Origin: Ceratopteris richardii
Lineage: Eukaryota; Streptophyta; Polypodiopsida; Polypodiales; Pteridaceae
Length of the DNA stretch: 64,000 nt
Assembly (NCBI GenBank): GCA_020310875.1
Contig: CM035437.1
Location: 46,497,556-46,561,555 of the forward strand
Direction of reading: 5' to 3'
The first letter of the stretch is position 1; every line of letters starts with the position of its first letter. Position numbers and translations under genes: made by a program. The notes under the pieces are model-generated. The model was not told the DNA's origin, ran no database searches, and saw only the letters and a program-made list of their open reading frames with translations. Shown here in pieces: positions 41,048 through 54,800 of the stretch.

Positions 41048-42103
41048 TGTTGGTGTATTTCACAAGCCTACACATTTTGGCTTGATAGATACATTGAAGT
41101 CCATACACATATGGAGAAGTATAGGAACTAGTGCTAGTGGTTAATTACCACTTTATCTCTTTGTAAAAGTCAAATTGACTTGGAATCTTTTGTAAACACC
41201 TACCAAAAGGATTCCTAGAAAAAGTAGCTCTTTGATTGAAGGAATATCTCCTAGGATATAGGAGCTTAATCATAGGGAGCCAAAAGTTTGAATTTGAATT
41301 CAAATTTCTACTCACTCTCTATAAAAGAGGTTATGAAAAAGTCGCGGTTAGAACTCATCACTCCCGAGCTTCTCATTACTGATTCTGAGTGTGTGTGAGG
41401 CCTACACTCTAGCCCACACCTATCTACACCATTAGACAATGACATTCATGCCAATGGATTTGTATACAAGTGTTCATTAATACATACATTCTCATTAGTC
41501 ATTTCTGAGTTCTCTGTTATACTCCTTGAAAGTCTGTCAGCTTGTGAAGTGCATATCTCGTTCAACTCTTCACCACATTCAATGATCTAAAGCTTGTTGG
41601 ATTCATCTTAAAGTTATCTACATGCTGTCAAAATTTGAGAGGATTCTATTTAGCCATTTCAGAGAGATTTGCGTCGAGGTGATCACTGGTCAATGTCTGC
41701 TACAGTCCTAAAAAATCGGTGGTATACCTTTACTTGCTAAATTGATTTCTCTTAGCATAATTTATATTTTTACATCATTCCACTTGGAATAGTTAACTTG
41801 CTAAGCTAATTGAATACCCCTAGAAGGAATTTTTCCAATTCCTACCGTGCTGGTCATACTGAGCAAAAGTTCCAACAGGTGTCAAGACATAAATAGAAGG
41901 TTTTCTTGAGATTGTGAGTTTCAAAGTTATCTGTTTTGGTTCAATCATTGCACACATCATTTCCAAAGTACATAGGCCATTTTATGGTGTCATTGGAAAG
42001 CTAAGGAGGTCCACTTATCAAGTCTGAAGCAAAAGAGGGCTGGTATAAAGCAGGTTTTGGCAATACCTACTCAATCTCTTGGAGCATCCATCCATCTTTC
42101 CCA
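41048..42103 (+). repeat. Cop-2 5' LTR
   Basis: Starts TGTTGGTGTATT. The end is placed at 42103 because the primer site at 42108 should lie next to the LTR. An alternative end at 41877 gives perfect inverted termini TGTTGG...CCAACA but leaves 230 bases before the primer site. The right LTR is too short to decide. Confidence 0.7.
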
Positions 42104-42107
42104 ATAG

Positions 42108-42119
42108 TGGTATCAGAGC
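42108..42119 (+). other. Cop-2 primer-binding site (tRNA-iMet type)
   Basis: TGGTATCAGAGC, 13 bases before the gag ATG at 42133. Confidence 0.9.
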
Positions 42120-42132
42120 AAACTAAGGTAAA

Positions 42133-45100
42133 ATGGGAGATGGTTTTCCTTCATTTATTGATAAATTGGACAGGAACAACTATCAAGCATGGTCTCTGAG
42201 GATGAAGACCTACTTACAAGGAAGGAGTCTCTATGGATACGTCTCAGGAGATGAGGAATCGCCCTCATTCAAAACAAGAGGATTACCAACAAAGGAAGAA
42301 CATGAAAAGCTCAACACATGGTGTGCTAAGGATGCATTGGCAAGGTCTTATTTACTCAACTCCATCTCTGATTTTCTTTTGCCACATATTAGGAATTGTA
42401 AGACATCCCAAGAGACTTGGAAAACCTTGTCATCCTATTTTTCTTCCAACACAAGGGCTAGAAAAAATCAGTTGTGGATTGAATTCACCACATTAAGGAA
42501 GCAACCTAAGCAAGATTTTTCAGAATTTGTGACCAAGATTAAAGATGTAGCAGATCAATTAGCAAGCATAGAAGAAGAGATTGAAGAAGAGCAAATTGTA
42601 AGGCAAGTGATCAATGGGATCAAGGTTGATGACAAATGGGAAAGCTTCACCACTGCCATGGACCTTTACATGGACATGCAAATTCCAGATCTTACAACTC
42701 TCATGGGACAATTGTTCACTCATGAAGCAAAGCTCAACAAGAATGGAGATACATCCAAAGGTAATAACACTTCTGCCCTATATACAGATAAAAAGTCTAA
42801 AGATAAAGGCAAGACCAAGAAGGTGGAAGATGAAGGCTCTACCTCCCAAGCCAACTATGCAGGGAGAGGTAGATCATCAAGAGGAAGGGGCAGAGGAGGT
42901 AAGCAAGGTAGGGGGAGATCCTATAACTCCACACCATGCAACATTTGTGGTTTATCAAATCATACTACAGATGAGTGTTTCAGGAATTACAAGAATCAGA
43001 GAGGAAGAGGATACCAAAGAGGTGGATACTCACAGTCAAGAGGTAGTAGATTCAACCATCACCAAGGCTACAACAACAACTACAACAACAATTACAACAA
43101 TAATTACAATGGCAACTACCAAGGAGGATTCAAATCCAGAAAAGACTACAACAACTACACAGAGGAGCAGGATGACTCCCTTCTGATCATGAACATGACT
43201 TCAAAATCGGGTATAAATGATGACCACCTATTCTACATTGACTCAGGATGCTCAAATCATGTGGCTGGCAATGTAGCACTACTCTCTGATCTTGAGAAAC
43301 CAAAAGGTAAGCATCAACTCCAAACAGGTGATTACACCAAGCACTCAGTAGTTAAAGTTGGAAATGTTAAGACTTATGATGGAAATCAAAACTTGTTGAG
43401 CAGGGCACTCTATGTACCAACCATTACCAAAAATTTGATGAGTGTTGGATAGATTGTGGAGAAAGGTTTGCAAGTTAGATTCAACCAATATGGAGCATTT
43501 GTGGAGGATCCAAGACATGGGTTCAAGAGGATTGCTAAAGGAGAAAAATCAAGTAGATTTTTCACTTTTGAGTTAGAAGACACAAAGAATATTGCACTAT
43601 ATAGTTATAAAGATCAAACACTTTCAAAGCTTGAGATTTGGCACAAAATATTAGGGCATATAGGAGAAAGAACCTTGAAGCAAATATGCAGGGACCAATC
43701 TGTGCTTGGAATACCTAATGTATCCAAGCAACATATGATTTATAAGTGTGGTGCTTGTCAATTTGGGAAGTCTCACAGGTTACCCTTCTCAAGGAAAGGT
43801 TACATGCATGAAGATTACCTAGAGCTTGTCCATACAGATGTATGGGGACCAATCAAAGACCCCTCAGTCTGAGGATCAAGGTACTATGTATCTTTTATTG
43901 ATGATTATAGCAGGTGGAATATATTGTACTTCATGAAGCACAAGGATGAGGTGTTTAATTGCTTTAAAAAATATCTTGCACTTGCTGAAAATCAGACAGG
44001 AAAGAATTTGAAGAGGCTACGGTCAGATGGAGGAGGTGAGTACTTCTCCAATGAGTTTGAAAACTTCTTGCAGGACAGAGGCATCAAAAGAGAAATAACC
44101 ACAAGGTATTCTCTTGAGCAGAATGGGGTAGCTGAGAGAAGAAATAGGTTGATTGTTGAAACAGCTAGGTCTATGTTGAATGAATAAAAGTTACCTAACT
44201 ATCTATGGACAGAGAGTGTTTCTACTGCCACTTACCTCATAAACAGGTTACCATCTAAGTCCCTTGATGGCATGAGACCCTATGAAGCATGGCATGGTAA
44301 GAGACCCTCACTTGACCATTGCAAGATATTTGGATGTGTAGCATATGTACACATTCCTTCTCAGATAAGAGGTAAGCTAGGCCCTAAAGCTGAAAAGTGC
44401 ATCTTTATTGGGTATGATCTAAATAAAAAAGGATACAGGTTTTATAACCCTTCCAATAAGGGATTCATGGTGAGTAGAGATGTTGTCTCTGATGAAAATG
44501 ATTCTTGGTATGAGAATGAATGCATGAATGTTAAATTATCCTATGATTTGGAAGAAGAATTTCCAAGTCTTGCAAAGGAGGAACCTACTTAGAATGAAGA
44601 CTCAAGTTCAGAAGATGAAGACACTATCAACTTGAAGAGTTCAAGGCATGGAAGTCCAATGGCAAAATGAAGATGAAGAAGCTTGAAGACATACCTGAAT
44701 CTTCAACTCAATCTATCAGAAGATCACAAAGAGAAAGCAAAAAACCTATCAGATATGGGTATGATACATCTCTTATTACTAAACATTCTGTCTATCTTGC
44801 CAAAGATTTGTCAATTGAAGAACCACGATCATATGAAGAAGCCATAACCAAAACAAAATGGAAAGAAGCTATGGATGAGGAGATTGAAGCACTCAAGGAA
44901 AGTGATACATGGGAGTTAGTACCAAAGAATGACTCCATGAAGGTAATAGGATCCATATGGATCTATAAACTTAAAAGAAATTGTGATGGCACAATTAATA
45001 GGTACAAAGCCAGATTGGTAGCCAAGGGTTTTGCACAAACCCAAGGCATTGATTATGAAGAGACATTCTCTCCTGTGGCCAAGATGCCAACCATCAGAGT

Positions 45101-46352
45101 GTTGGTTAGTGTGGCTGCATCAAAAAATTGGAATATGTACCAATTGGATGTCAAGAATGCTTTCTTGAATGGATGGATTTCAGAGGAGGTATATATGTCA
45201 CAACCTCCTGGCTATGAGGACCCTAAGAAGGTAACATATGTTTGCAAATTAAAAAAGGCTTTATATGGATTGAAGCAGGCACCTAGCACATGGAATTACA
45301 GGTTAACTACATACCTCCAAGACCAAGGTTTTGTCATGAGCAAAGTAGATACTTCTCTATTCATAAAGAGAAGTAATACAAAAGTAATATACCTTTGTGT
45401 TTATGTTGATGACATCATAATTACAGGTAATGATGTCAATGGAATCAGACAAATCAAGAGCCAAATGATGAAGGAGTTCAAGATCAATGCTCTTGGTCTA
45501 TTGAAGTATTTTCTTGGGCTTGAGTTAATCTATACTAACTCAGGAATATACATTACTCAGAAAAAATATATACACGATATGTTGAAGAAGTTTCACTTGC
45601 AGGATGCCAAAGTAGCAAGTACTCCAATGGAGGTAAACTTAAAATTAAGTGCCCATGAAGGTGATGAAGTTAATGACATTACAGGTTATCAAAGTGTGGT
45701 GGGTAGCTTGAACTATGCTACCTTAACAAGGATAGATATTGCATATGGAGTTAGTGTGCTAAGTCAGTTTATGAACAAGCCAAGGATACCTCACTTAGAG
45801 GCTCCCAAGAGAATATTGAAGTATCTCAAGGGTACACAACATCATGGTTTGTATTTTCCTTACACTTGAGACATTGATATCAAAATCTATTCAGATGCAC
45901 ATTGGGCAGGATGCAAGGATGATAGGAGGAGCACTTCTGGATACATTTCTTTTGCAGGTGATAAACCAATTTCATGGTCTTCAAAGAAGCAACCTACTGT
46001 TGCTTTATCTTCTACAGTGGCAGAGTATAGAGGACTGGCTAATGCCACACAAGAAGCCATTTGGATTAAGCTTTTGTATACAGAATTGGGTTTATATACT
46101 AGGTCACCAATAATCTTTGGAGATAATACAAGCTCACTTCACCTTGCAGCTAATCCTATCTATCATGCTAGGACAAAACATATAGAGGTCCATTACCATT
46201 ATGTGAGAGAGAAGTTGCTAAGAAAAGACATTCAACTAACCTATGTATCAACCAACATGCAATGTGCAGATTTGTTGACTAAAGCTTTAGATGGAACCAA
46301 ACTTTACATGCTCAAAGCAATGATTGGATTGCAGGATATACATGAAGACTGA
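42133..46352 (+). pseudogene. Cop-2 gag-pol polyprotein, nearly intact
   Basis: The ATG at 42133 starts a UBN2-type gag, an RGRG-rich stretch and a canonical CCHC knuckle (CNICGLSNHTTDEC, near 42940). An Asn/Tyr tandem repeat (NYNN units, 43070-43120) and protease YIDSGCSNH (43240) follow. Integrase has its HHCC region and an intact Asp-Asp-Glu set (HTDVWG, DGGGEY, QNGVAERRN). RT has YVDDIIITG near 45400. RNase H ends in FHARTKH-type (here YHARTKHIEVHYHYVREK). Stops at 43450, 43873, 44185, 44590 and 45867 and one frameshift between 44592 and 44667 disable this copy. The key catalytic residues checked are conserved, which fits recent loss. Confidence 0.92.
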
Positions 46353-46392
46353 AGATGAAGATCAAGCCAAAATGTTTGGCTTGAGGGGGAGC

Positions 46393-46899
46393 TGTTGGTG
46401 TATTTCACAAGCCTACACATTTGGCTTGATAGATACATTGAAGTCCATACACATATGGAGAAGTATAGGAACTAGTGCTAGTGGTTAATTACCACTTTAT
46501 CTCTTTGTAAAAGTCAAATTGACTTGGAATCTTTTGTAAACACCTACCAAAAGGATTCGTGGAAAACGTTAGCTCTTTGATTGAAGGAATATCTCCTAGG
46601 ATATAGGAGCTTAATCATAGGGAGCCAAAAGTTTGAATTTGAATTCAAATTTCTACTCACTCTCTATAAAAGAGGTCATGAAAAAGTTGCGGTTAGAACT
46701 CATCACTCTCGAGCTTCTCATTACTGATTCTGAGTGTGTGTGAGGCCTAAACTCTAGCCCACACCTATCTACACCATTAGGCAATGACATTCATGCCAAT
46801 GGATTTGTATACAAGTGTTCATTAATACATACATTCTCATTAGTCATTTCTGAGTTCTCTATTATACTCCTTGAAAGTCTGTCAACTTGTGAAGTGCAT
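46393..46899 (+). repeat. Cop-2 3' LTR, truncated
   Basis: Starts TGTTGGTGTATT after a GAGGGGGAGC purine tract and aligns with 41048 onward. It stops at GTGCAT (46894-46899), where Gyp-C LTR sequence begins. Confidence 0.92.
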
Positions 46900-47033
46900 G
46901 CTTGTGTGCTTTCACTCACGCACTTGTGCCATCACTTGCTCATGGTCTTCATACCGGTCCTCACATCTCCACGGATTGACATTTATGAGGTGAAGCTCCT
47001 CACGTTGGTACTTACCATTGTGCTAGAGTGACA
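46894..47033 (+). repeat. Gyp-C 5' LTR, last part
   Basis: Aligns with 59114-59251 of the 3' LTR and ends TAGAGTGACA. The middle of this LTR, including its promoter, is deleted. Confidence 0.9.
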
Positions 47034-47040
47034 CCAAATT

Positions 47041-47058
47041 TGGCACTGTTGCCGGGTA
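47041..47058 (+). other. Gyp-C primer-binding site (degenerate tRNA-Asp type)
   Basis: TGGCACTGTTGCCGGGTA, three mismatches from the Gyp-B site, seven bases after the LTR. Confidence 0.8.
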
Positions 47059-47080
47059 GAGAGCTTGGAGGACGAGCGTG

Positions 47081-47090
47081 TGATGGTAAG
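47081..47090 (+). promoter_or_regulatory. Candidate 5' splice donor in Gyp-C leader
   Basis: TGATG|GTAAG with the GT at 47086; the flanking bases are identical to the Gyp-B donor. Confidence 0.45.
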
Positions 47091-47524
47091 ACGTAGAGTA
47101 GCGATGTTGGAAAGGTAAAAAGATCACCATTTTCACTTCAGTTTCTGAGTTTTTCTTCATCTCCATCTTTAGCATCACCACCATTTCCTCCCCATCTTCA
47201 TCTTCTCTAACTTTTTTCATTTTTGAGTGTACATTCACCTCCTATTTCACTTGCGACTATGAGGAACAAGCGCAGAGGGTGTTCATAGTTGAAATGCTAA
47301 AGAATTAGCTGTGAAATCCACTTAAAACATCAAAAAACTGAGCGAAGTATCGCACGGCTGAAACGGCCTATGTTTGGAATCATGGTGGTGGTATGGTGAG
47401 TTTGGAGGGTGAGCTTGCATCTACAGGCACATAGCGGTGACAAGGAGAACATAAGGTACACATATTTGCAAAAAAATTTGAATTTGGACCTCAAAATCTC
47501 CAAGTATCATGTCCAGTTGAGTGT

Positions 47525-48235
47525 TGGTGTCGCGATACCAAAACTCCTGTGTATCACGATACTTTTCGAGGTATCATATCGTGCATACCCACTTGAGGTA
47601 TCGTGATACCATTCTAATATCGTATTGTCAAGTGCTAGTATCATGATCGCAGTCATCCTAGTGGTATCGTATCGTGTCGGTCCCGGTATCGTATCGTCGA
47701 CCAAGCGGTATCGTATCGTCGGCCAAGTTGGTATCGTATCGCCTCTAGTTTTGGTATCATATCATTGATTGAGTGGTATCATATCACGTGCATGATTGGT
47801 ATCGTATCGCCAACTTAGTATCGTATCGCTCAAAGAGTCAGTATCATATTGTGAGTTACTTCAGTATCGTATTGTGTGATTGATATCGTATCGTCTCGAT
47901 TCAGTGGTATCGTATCGTGAGGACAAGTGGTATCATATCGTCTAGAAGGTATCGTATCGTTTATAGATTGTTATTGTATCGTCTCGAGAATTCACTGGTA
48001 TCCTATCGTGAGCCAATCAAGTATCGTATCATTAGCTATTCTGGTATCGTATCATGAGGTTGGTATCGTATCCTGTCAATCAGAGGTATCGTATCGTCGC
48101 CATTTCTAGTATCGTATCATCTGGATAGCAGTATCGTATCGTGGAATTTGGTATCACCTTGGTGGTATTGTATCGCCTGAGGTGGTATCATCTGAAGTGG
48201 TATCGTGTATCATGGAAAATCGGGTATCATATTGC
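47525..48235 (+). repeat. GGTATCGTATCG array in Gyp-C leader
   Basis: About 28-30 copies of a motif near GGTATCGTATCGT, spaced about 20-30 bases apart with unrelated spacers. Many copies have C to T changes (TATCATATC). It occupies the same leader position as the quite different array in Gyp-B, just before a shared AACCCCCTGAACCCTGAACT segment. Confidence 0.9.
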
Positions 48236-48445
48236 CTGTTCTGTGGTACTCCCAGAGAGAGCCTGTTTCCCTGTTTTAACCCCCTGAACCCTGAACTGGC
48301 ATAACTTTCTCATACAAAATCTGTTTGGTGTGATTTTGGGTTCGTTCGAAAGCTCGTGGGGAAAACTAATATGTGGATTATTAGATAGAGTATTAAAGGA
48401 TTCTGAGCAATACAAGAGAACCTTGGGGACAAGAAGAGAACGCTT
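48236..48445 (+). other. Gyp-C leader downstream of the array
   Basis: Contains the leader segment conserved with Gyp-B (48278-48360). No gene was seen before the gag ATG. Confidence 0.6.
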
Positions 48446-51400
48446 ATGAACCTAAGATCTGGTAGACACCTAGATACATTAGATCATCTGAGGCCAGTGT
48501 CAACCATACAACCAAGTCTTGGGCTCAACAACTAAGTGGTTATCTCTACACACTAAGTTCCAACACAAGTGACTCAGAAATGTCTTTTAACATGGAAAGA
48601 CCCACACGTAGTTCAGGCACTACCTATTTACAGACTCCAGAAGGTCCCTATAAAACACGATTGGAATATATCAAGACCAACTGATTAGGTGCTCGCATCT
48701 ATGAGGATGGCCTGAGGCGATCAGTGGTCCAACTCCAAAATCCAGATCAACCTTTTGGACTTGAGCACCCAGTGGTCAAGTTCAAAGAGGGGTCATACAT
48801 TGATAAGGAAGGAACCATGTATGTGGTAACCAACTTACCAGATTGGACAGATGAGTTTGGAAATATCATTGCTGAGAACGACATAGGAGACCTAGAATAA
48901 GGATACCTAGGACGAGAACCCAAGACTCCCATAGTAAGTCAGTCTTGACTAGGGTGATTACTCCAGAGTGGATTCCCCAAGACAACAAAAGCATAGAATT
49001 GTTCTTCAATAGACAAACAGAGGAAGCCTTTTGGAGATTCAAACCAGATCAACCTAACCCAATAGTCACCATCTATGAGTTCAAGGACCCAGAAATACTA
49101 GGCAAAGTTGTATATCTGGATAACACATCTGAGAAAATGTTCTTGGTAATAGAGCAAGATAGGCATGCATACACTTGGCAGGGTGAATCAATTTTCCCCC
49201 CACCGAGATTTAATGTATCCCATGGCCTCCAAGGAGTAGGACCATCCAAGTCTCATGAGAACCAGAGGGAAAGAACCAGAGAGAGGCCTGAGGTAAGCTT
49301 GGCTCACACTATGGGTAGAGATCGATCAGGATTTGAAAATGGAAGACCTGAAAGGGAGAGACATAGAGCCACATATGCATCAAAGAGATGAACATGAGTT
49401 TCCATTGCCTAGACCCGGAGAGCACTCAAGAACCCTTAGACCTTCTCAAGTGGTTAAGGCAATGAAGAACTATTTTGATGGATTCAGAGATCCTTATGAT
49501 CATGTGGCTGAGTTCAAACAAGTGTTAAGAGCTGAACACGTTGAGGACTTGTTCACCCAATTCGAGGCATTTGGTTTGACTCTCAAGGGTACTTATTTAG
49601 CTTGGTTTCAACCCCTAAATAGTGGCAACTATTGAGAGATAGGTTAATTGCTAGAAGAGTTCATTGTAGAAATTTCCAAGAGTGGTATTAGGCATAACAC
49701 ATCATCCTTGATCCATAGCTTCAAGCAGACACCTCAAGAAATAGTGTGACTTGCAGGAAGACGATTCAGATAGTACTTAGAAAGATGCCCTATTCCAGAC
49801 CTACCCACACCAGCCAAACAAGTGGCCTTGTTTTTAGATGTCTTATTGAGCACCAAGTTGAGATCATATGTGTACTTGAAAGAGCCTAGATCCATAGAAG
49901 AGTGTGTGTGAATGTGTATTGACATAGAAGACAATTTGGGTGAGGAGTTAGGGTTGTCTAAACTCTATAAGGAGTTTGACAATTCTACTAGTCATACCTC
50001 CAGAACCTCCACGGAGATAGATGAGATAGCTAAGCAAGTGGCCAAGAAGCTAGGAGTTCAAAATAGACAACCACTAAGGGTCACTTCATTGAAGCGATGT
50101 TACAACTGTGGAGGAGACCACATGGCTAATGTTTGCCCAATGATGGCTCAACCCCAAGGAAACTCTAATGCTCCATATTGTACTATTGAGAGAAAATACA
50201 CGAACCACATAGCTCAAGATTGTCCATACAATAGACAGGCTGTCAGAAAAAATTATCTGCAACCTTACCAGCAGGGCAGGTATCAGAATCAATACCAACA
50301 TCCATATTATAAGCCACAACAGCAATATCAGGCACCATATAGGCCACAACCAATCCTAGGAACCCAACCGCTAGCTCCTTCCAATGTGATCCCAGTTAAG
50401 TATGTAGTGGTAGAGGAGAACCTTAATAGAGCATTGGTGCCAGTGACCCCTTTGATCTCAGAAAATGACTCATGCTCATAGTTCAGACTACTCCCATGAA
50501 GGTAGTCCACATGCTTATTACACAGAGTCACCAGAGCATAGTGAGGCTTATTCCTATCAAAGACACCACTTATGGAGCAAAATTGGGAGCCAAAATATTC
50601 CAATGTCATGTACACGAATCCTAACCCCAGGCCCCAATTGAGACATGTAAGACCACAAGCACCTAGAGGACCATGTTTTAAATGTCAGGGTGACCATTTC
50701 ATTCGTGAATGTTCCCACTCACTCACTCCAGGACAATGACAAAACGTCACAATACAAGGATTTTTTTCCTGAGTGTAGCAAAAGAACATCTCCCTAGAGA
50801 GTGTCCTAGGAATCCCTCTAGTGCGCCCAAGGTTACACCCATCAATGTGGTAGGCTTAGTGGCTGATTCAAGTTCAAGTAGTAGTAATGTGGCTCCTGTA
50901 GAGACAGTCACTAGGACACAAGCATTGAAACGGTATAAGAAGGATGAACAATCAGATTCAAGTGAATCAAGAGAGCCTAGTAAGAGGAAAACAAGAACTT
51001 GGAAGGATACCAGAGAGAAAGCTAATCGCAAGTGGAATAAAAATTTATCTGAACTAGAAGAAATCCTGAAAGACGCAAAAACAAAAATCAAAGACATTAC
51101 ATCTCAAGCCCCTCGCATGTCGAAACTCCATCGACACCACCTCATCCCACCCCACCAGCCATTGTAAATAGACTGCAACTAGGGTCTATTCTTGTAGATC
51201 CGACCCTAGAAGACTTGGACATGATGTTCAAGCCCTACCAAGCTCGACTTCAAGAAGGGCCAACAGCTGCGAACCTAGATAAGAGTTACCCTAGAGCAGA
51301 TTTAGAGATTGAACGGACAAAAATGTGCATGAAAATGATAGAAGTAGCTCAAGCTATGCTCGAGAAAAGTCAAAAGTTCAATTAGACAAAGTCTGTCAAA

Positions 51401-51868
51401 CCGGATTTGCATTTCCAAGGCTTACTAGAAAGATTAGAGCAATTGGTAAACAAACCCCAGGTTTCGTTACCTCCACATGCTCAACCAGTTGTTGAAAAAG
51501 AAAGCTCACCACTAATGAAAGCTTATGTTCCCGATTCCGTGGATGGTGGAACACCTCTATCAATTCAACAGTACTCTCAAGAGTTCTTGCGGGAAATACA
51601 AGAAGAAAAATGGGCCAAGGAGAAGGGTAATTCCCCTCCTATTCCTGAAATTGATGATCTTCATGATCAATTTCCCCAAGACATCCCATCTATTTATGGA
51701 GACCAAGCAGAGCAACAAGAAGATGAAAGATTAGATTTTGAATCTAATTCCTTGCAAGAGTTGCCACAATTCACAGGCCCCTGGGAATCTGAATCTCTTC
51801 ATATCAGAGCTCCCACAATATTGGTAATAAATGAAGATTCAGTGTTCCAAGAAATAGTGACATCGTGA
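48446..51868 (+). pseudogene. Gyp-C gag, disabled
   Basis: The ATG at 48446 starts MNLRSGRHL as in Gyp-B, but a stop follows within about 30 codons and many more come later. Preserved blocks are the unknown domain (EWIPQDNKSIELFFNRQTEE, 48945-49200), the retrotrans_gag core (49330-49960), a knuckle CYNCGGDHMANVC near 50098 of the short CX2CX3HX4C form, a Pro/Gln-rich stretch and the pre-pol block FLREIQEEKW ... HDQFPQDIPSIYG. Here that last block is in frame with the gag end, unlike in Gyp-B. One missing base near 51855 then shifts the frame before pol. Confidence 0.88.
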
Positions 51869-54800
51869 AGAACACTAAGGTTCAATGTCTTGTTACTGTA
51901 GAAGTGCTGCTCAAAGCAAAACCTGAACTATGGAAGCATGTGAAGGATCAGGTTCTAGAACTTGACTCCAATATGCCAAAGGCAAGCTCTAAGCAAAAAG
52001 TTCTAGAGATACCTCTCGATAAAATAGGAGACATGAGCGAAGGTGAAGAAGGTAATTCTTATCTTCCGATCACCTACCAAGGTTACACAACCAAAGCAAT
52101 CGTAGATTCAGGTGCTGGTGTTGCTATTGCAACCACCTCCTTGTGGAAGCGATGGGGTGAACCCACATTAAGACCAACTAGAATGAAGCTTCAAATGGCA
52201 GACGGTCATTTTGAAAGACCTTTAGGATTGCTCGATAGGATAACTCTAACCACTTGTGGTGTAGAGTTTGAACACACATTTGCTATATGTGACTTTGAGA
52301 AAAATAATGTCTATGAGATGATTCTAGGAAAGCCCTTCCTATGAAAATTGCAAATAGTACAGGATTGGGGAACCAACTCCTTATACTTATAGCACTTAGG
52401 GGTCACCACCAAGGTCAATTTGAAGGATTACACCTTCAGAGATGTACCACCCCTACAGTGGAATCCTATCCACAAAGCAAAAGAAGATCATATCTATGTG
52501 CATTCTAGAAGTTTGCCTGATCCATCATGGCTGCATGAAGATACTCATTTGTGGATGTGCAAGGTCATGGAGGAGGAGGAAAAGCACCTAAAAGCAAGAG
52601 AAGAAGGAACTCCCCCAGGAGATAGACCAGTTAAAGACCCAGCCTATACACCGATGATTTTTCCAGATGAGGAATTTGAGCCTCATGGCTGGGTAGAAAT
52701 TCTAGCCACCATGGACATTGCTGTTAATGAAGAACAATGGACGCCTCACTGTGATGAGGAGGGTTATGATATCTCTGTGTTCATGTGTCATCCCTTGCTA
52801 GAAGAGTGTGATCCTAGTGGGGTCATAGAAGAAGAAGAGAATGACAATGATCTAGAATCCATTGTGATGGATACTTACTTTGAATCAGAGGAGCGCTATT
52901 TAGAAGACATAGGAGTCTTAACCCAAAAAGAAGAAGAACCTCTCACAAGCATCAAAACTATAAATTCAAAGGAAGGAAGCGAAGGAGGTCAAAAGAAAAA
53001 GAAACGAAATGCAGTGAAACAAGAAGAGGAGGAATCATTGTTTGAAGTACCTGAAAATTTCAAGAAATACGAAGTGGAAGACCGAAAAATTTTGGTACGA
53101 ATGCCTAAGAGAGAGGCCGTCATAGGAGAAGCATATGATAACAAAGAAAAGACCAAAAAAATTGTAGTAACCATTGAAGAGAAGGAAGAGTGATGTACAT
53201 ACATATGAGATGACCTAAGTGCAAAAGAAGAAGCACAACTTGTAGCTCTATTAAGGGAATATAAGGACGTGTTTGCATGGCACTATAGAGATTTGAAGGG
53301 AGTAGATCCAAAAATTATCTCTCATACTATCCCATGATTGCTGATGCCAAACCCACCAAAGCCTTACACATATAATGACACTTATGTAGCTAAAATAAAA
53401 CAAGAAATCGACAGGCTGATTGAAGTTGGATTTATCTATGAGATTGAGCATACTGAATGGGTGTCCCCAATTGTAGTGGTGCCCAAAAAGAATAGAAAAT
53501 TGCGAGTGTGTATTAACCTCAAAAAAGTTAATGCCGATACGATCAGAGATAGTTATCCACTTCCAATCACTGAACATTTATTGGAGTGTGTTGCAAGCAA
53601 GGAAGTTTATAGCTTTCTTGATGGATTTTTAGGTTAGAACCAAGTAGTCATTGCCCCAGAAGATCAACACAAAATAGCTTTTGCCACAAAATGGGGAATC
53701 TTTGCATTTCGCGTGATGCCATCCTACAACATTCCAAAGGCTCATGTGTCATGTCTTCAAAGAGTTCTTGCGAAAGAGCTTAGAAGTATATGTGGATGAT
53801 TTATGTGCTCATTCCCAAGAAAGAAGATACCACATCCCTGAGCTCAGACAGATCTTCAACAAGTGGAGAGAATATTGAGTGTGTCTGAACCCAGAGAAGT
53901 GTGTGTTCATGGTACGACAAGGTAAAATCTTAGGTCACATTGTTTCTAAGAATGGAATATCAACATATGAGGGCAAAGTAAGTGCCATAGCGAACGTTAA
54001 ATAGGTACAAGCCTTTATGGGCCATTGTGGATATTATCGCAGGTTCATCCACATGTATGCAATCATAGCCAAACCTCTTTATGCCTTGCTAACAAACTTT
54101 GAGTGGAAGGATGAATGCGAAAATTCCTTCAATGAGCTGAAGAGTCGTTTGTGTCAGCACCAATACTGACCACTCCTAATTGGAATAAGCCATTCCATGT
54201 CCACATGGATGCATCCAATTATGCAATAGGATGTGTGCTATCACAACCAACAGGTGAAGGAAATTTAGATTTGCCTATAGCATATGCTAGCAGGCAATTA
54301 AACGCAGCGGAATGAAACTATACCACAATCGAGCGAGAAGGCTTAGGCATGGTATATGTCGTAAAGAATTTTAGACACTATCTATTGGCCAACAAGTTCA
54401 AGTTTTTTTACTGATCATCAAGCATTATTACATTTGGTCAATAAACCTTGCAATAGGGGACACTTAGTAAGATGGTTCCTCTTACTAATGGAATGCGATT
54501 TTGAAGTGGTTGTTAGGAAAGGTAGAACCCACCTCTGGGCGGATCACCTTTCTTGCATCACTTCAGGAGAGTCACCGCAAGGAGTGTCTGATGAACTACC
54601 TGACGCTTATCTGTTTAATTTAGAAGTTGTCCCTAAATGGGCAAATAAGTTGGTACCAGTCCTAACCTTCGGACCTGCAAATAAAAATGTGAAAACGAAC
54701 AAAGAAGAAGTAATGAGATCACAAAAATATCAAATATTGGCAGGGAGCATGTACAAACAAGATACAGAGGGTGTATTAGCTTGTTGTGTCGAGGACGACA

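Larger units (their letters stand above)
41048..46899 (+). mobile_element. Cop-2, Ty1/copia retrotransposon with truncated 3' LTR
   Basis: It inserted into the Gyp-C 5' LTR. It has a complete left LTR, a copia primer site at 42108-42119, a polyprotein region at 42133-46352, a purine tract and the first 507 bases of the right LTR. The LTRs differ at about 2.5% by eye. The missing right end and about 425 bases of the host LTR were removed together by a deletion with GTGCAT microhomology at 46894-46899. Confidence 0.92.

Noticed and set aside
47525..48235. Small frames in the GGTATCG array as peptides
   Set aside because: Same artefact as in Gyp-B; the frames follow the repeat and are not conserved.
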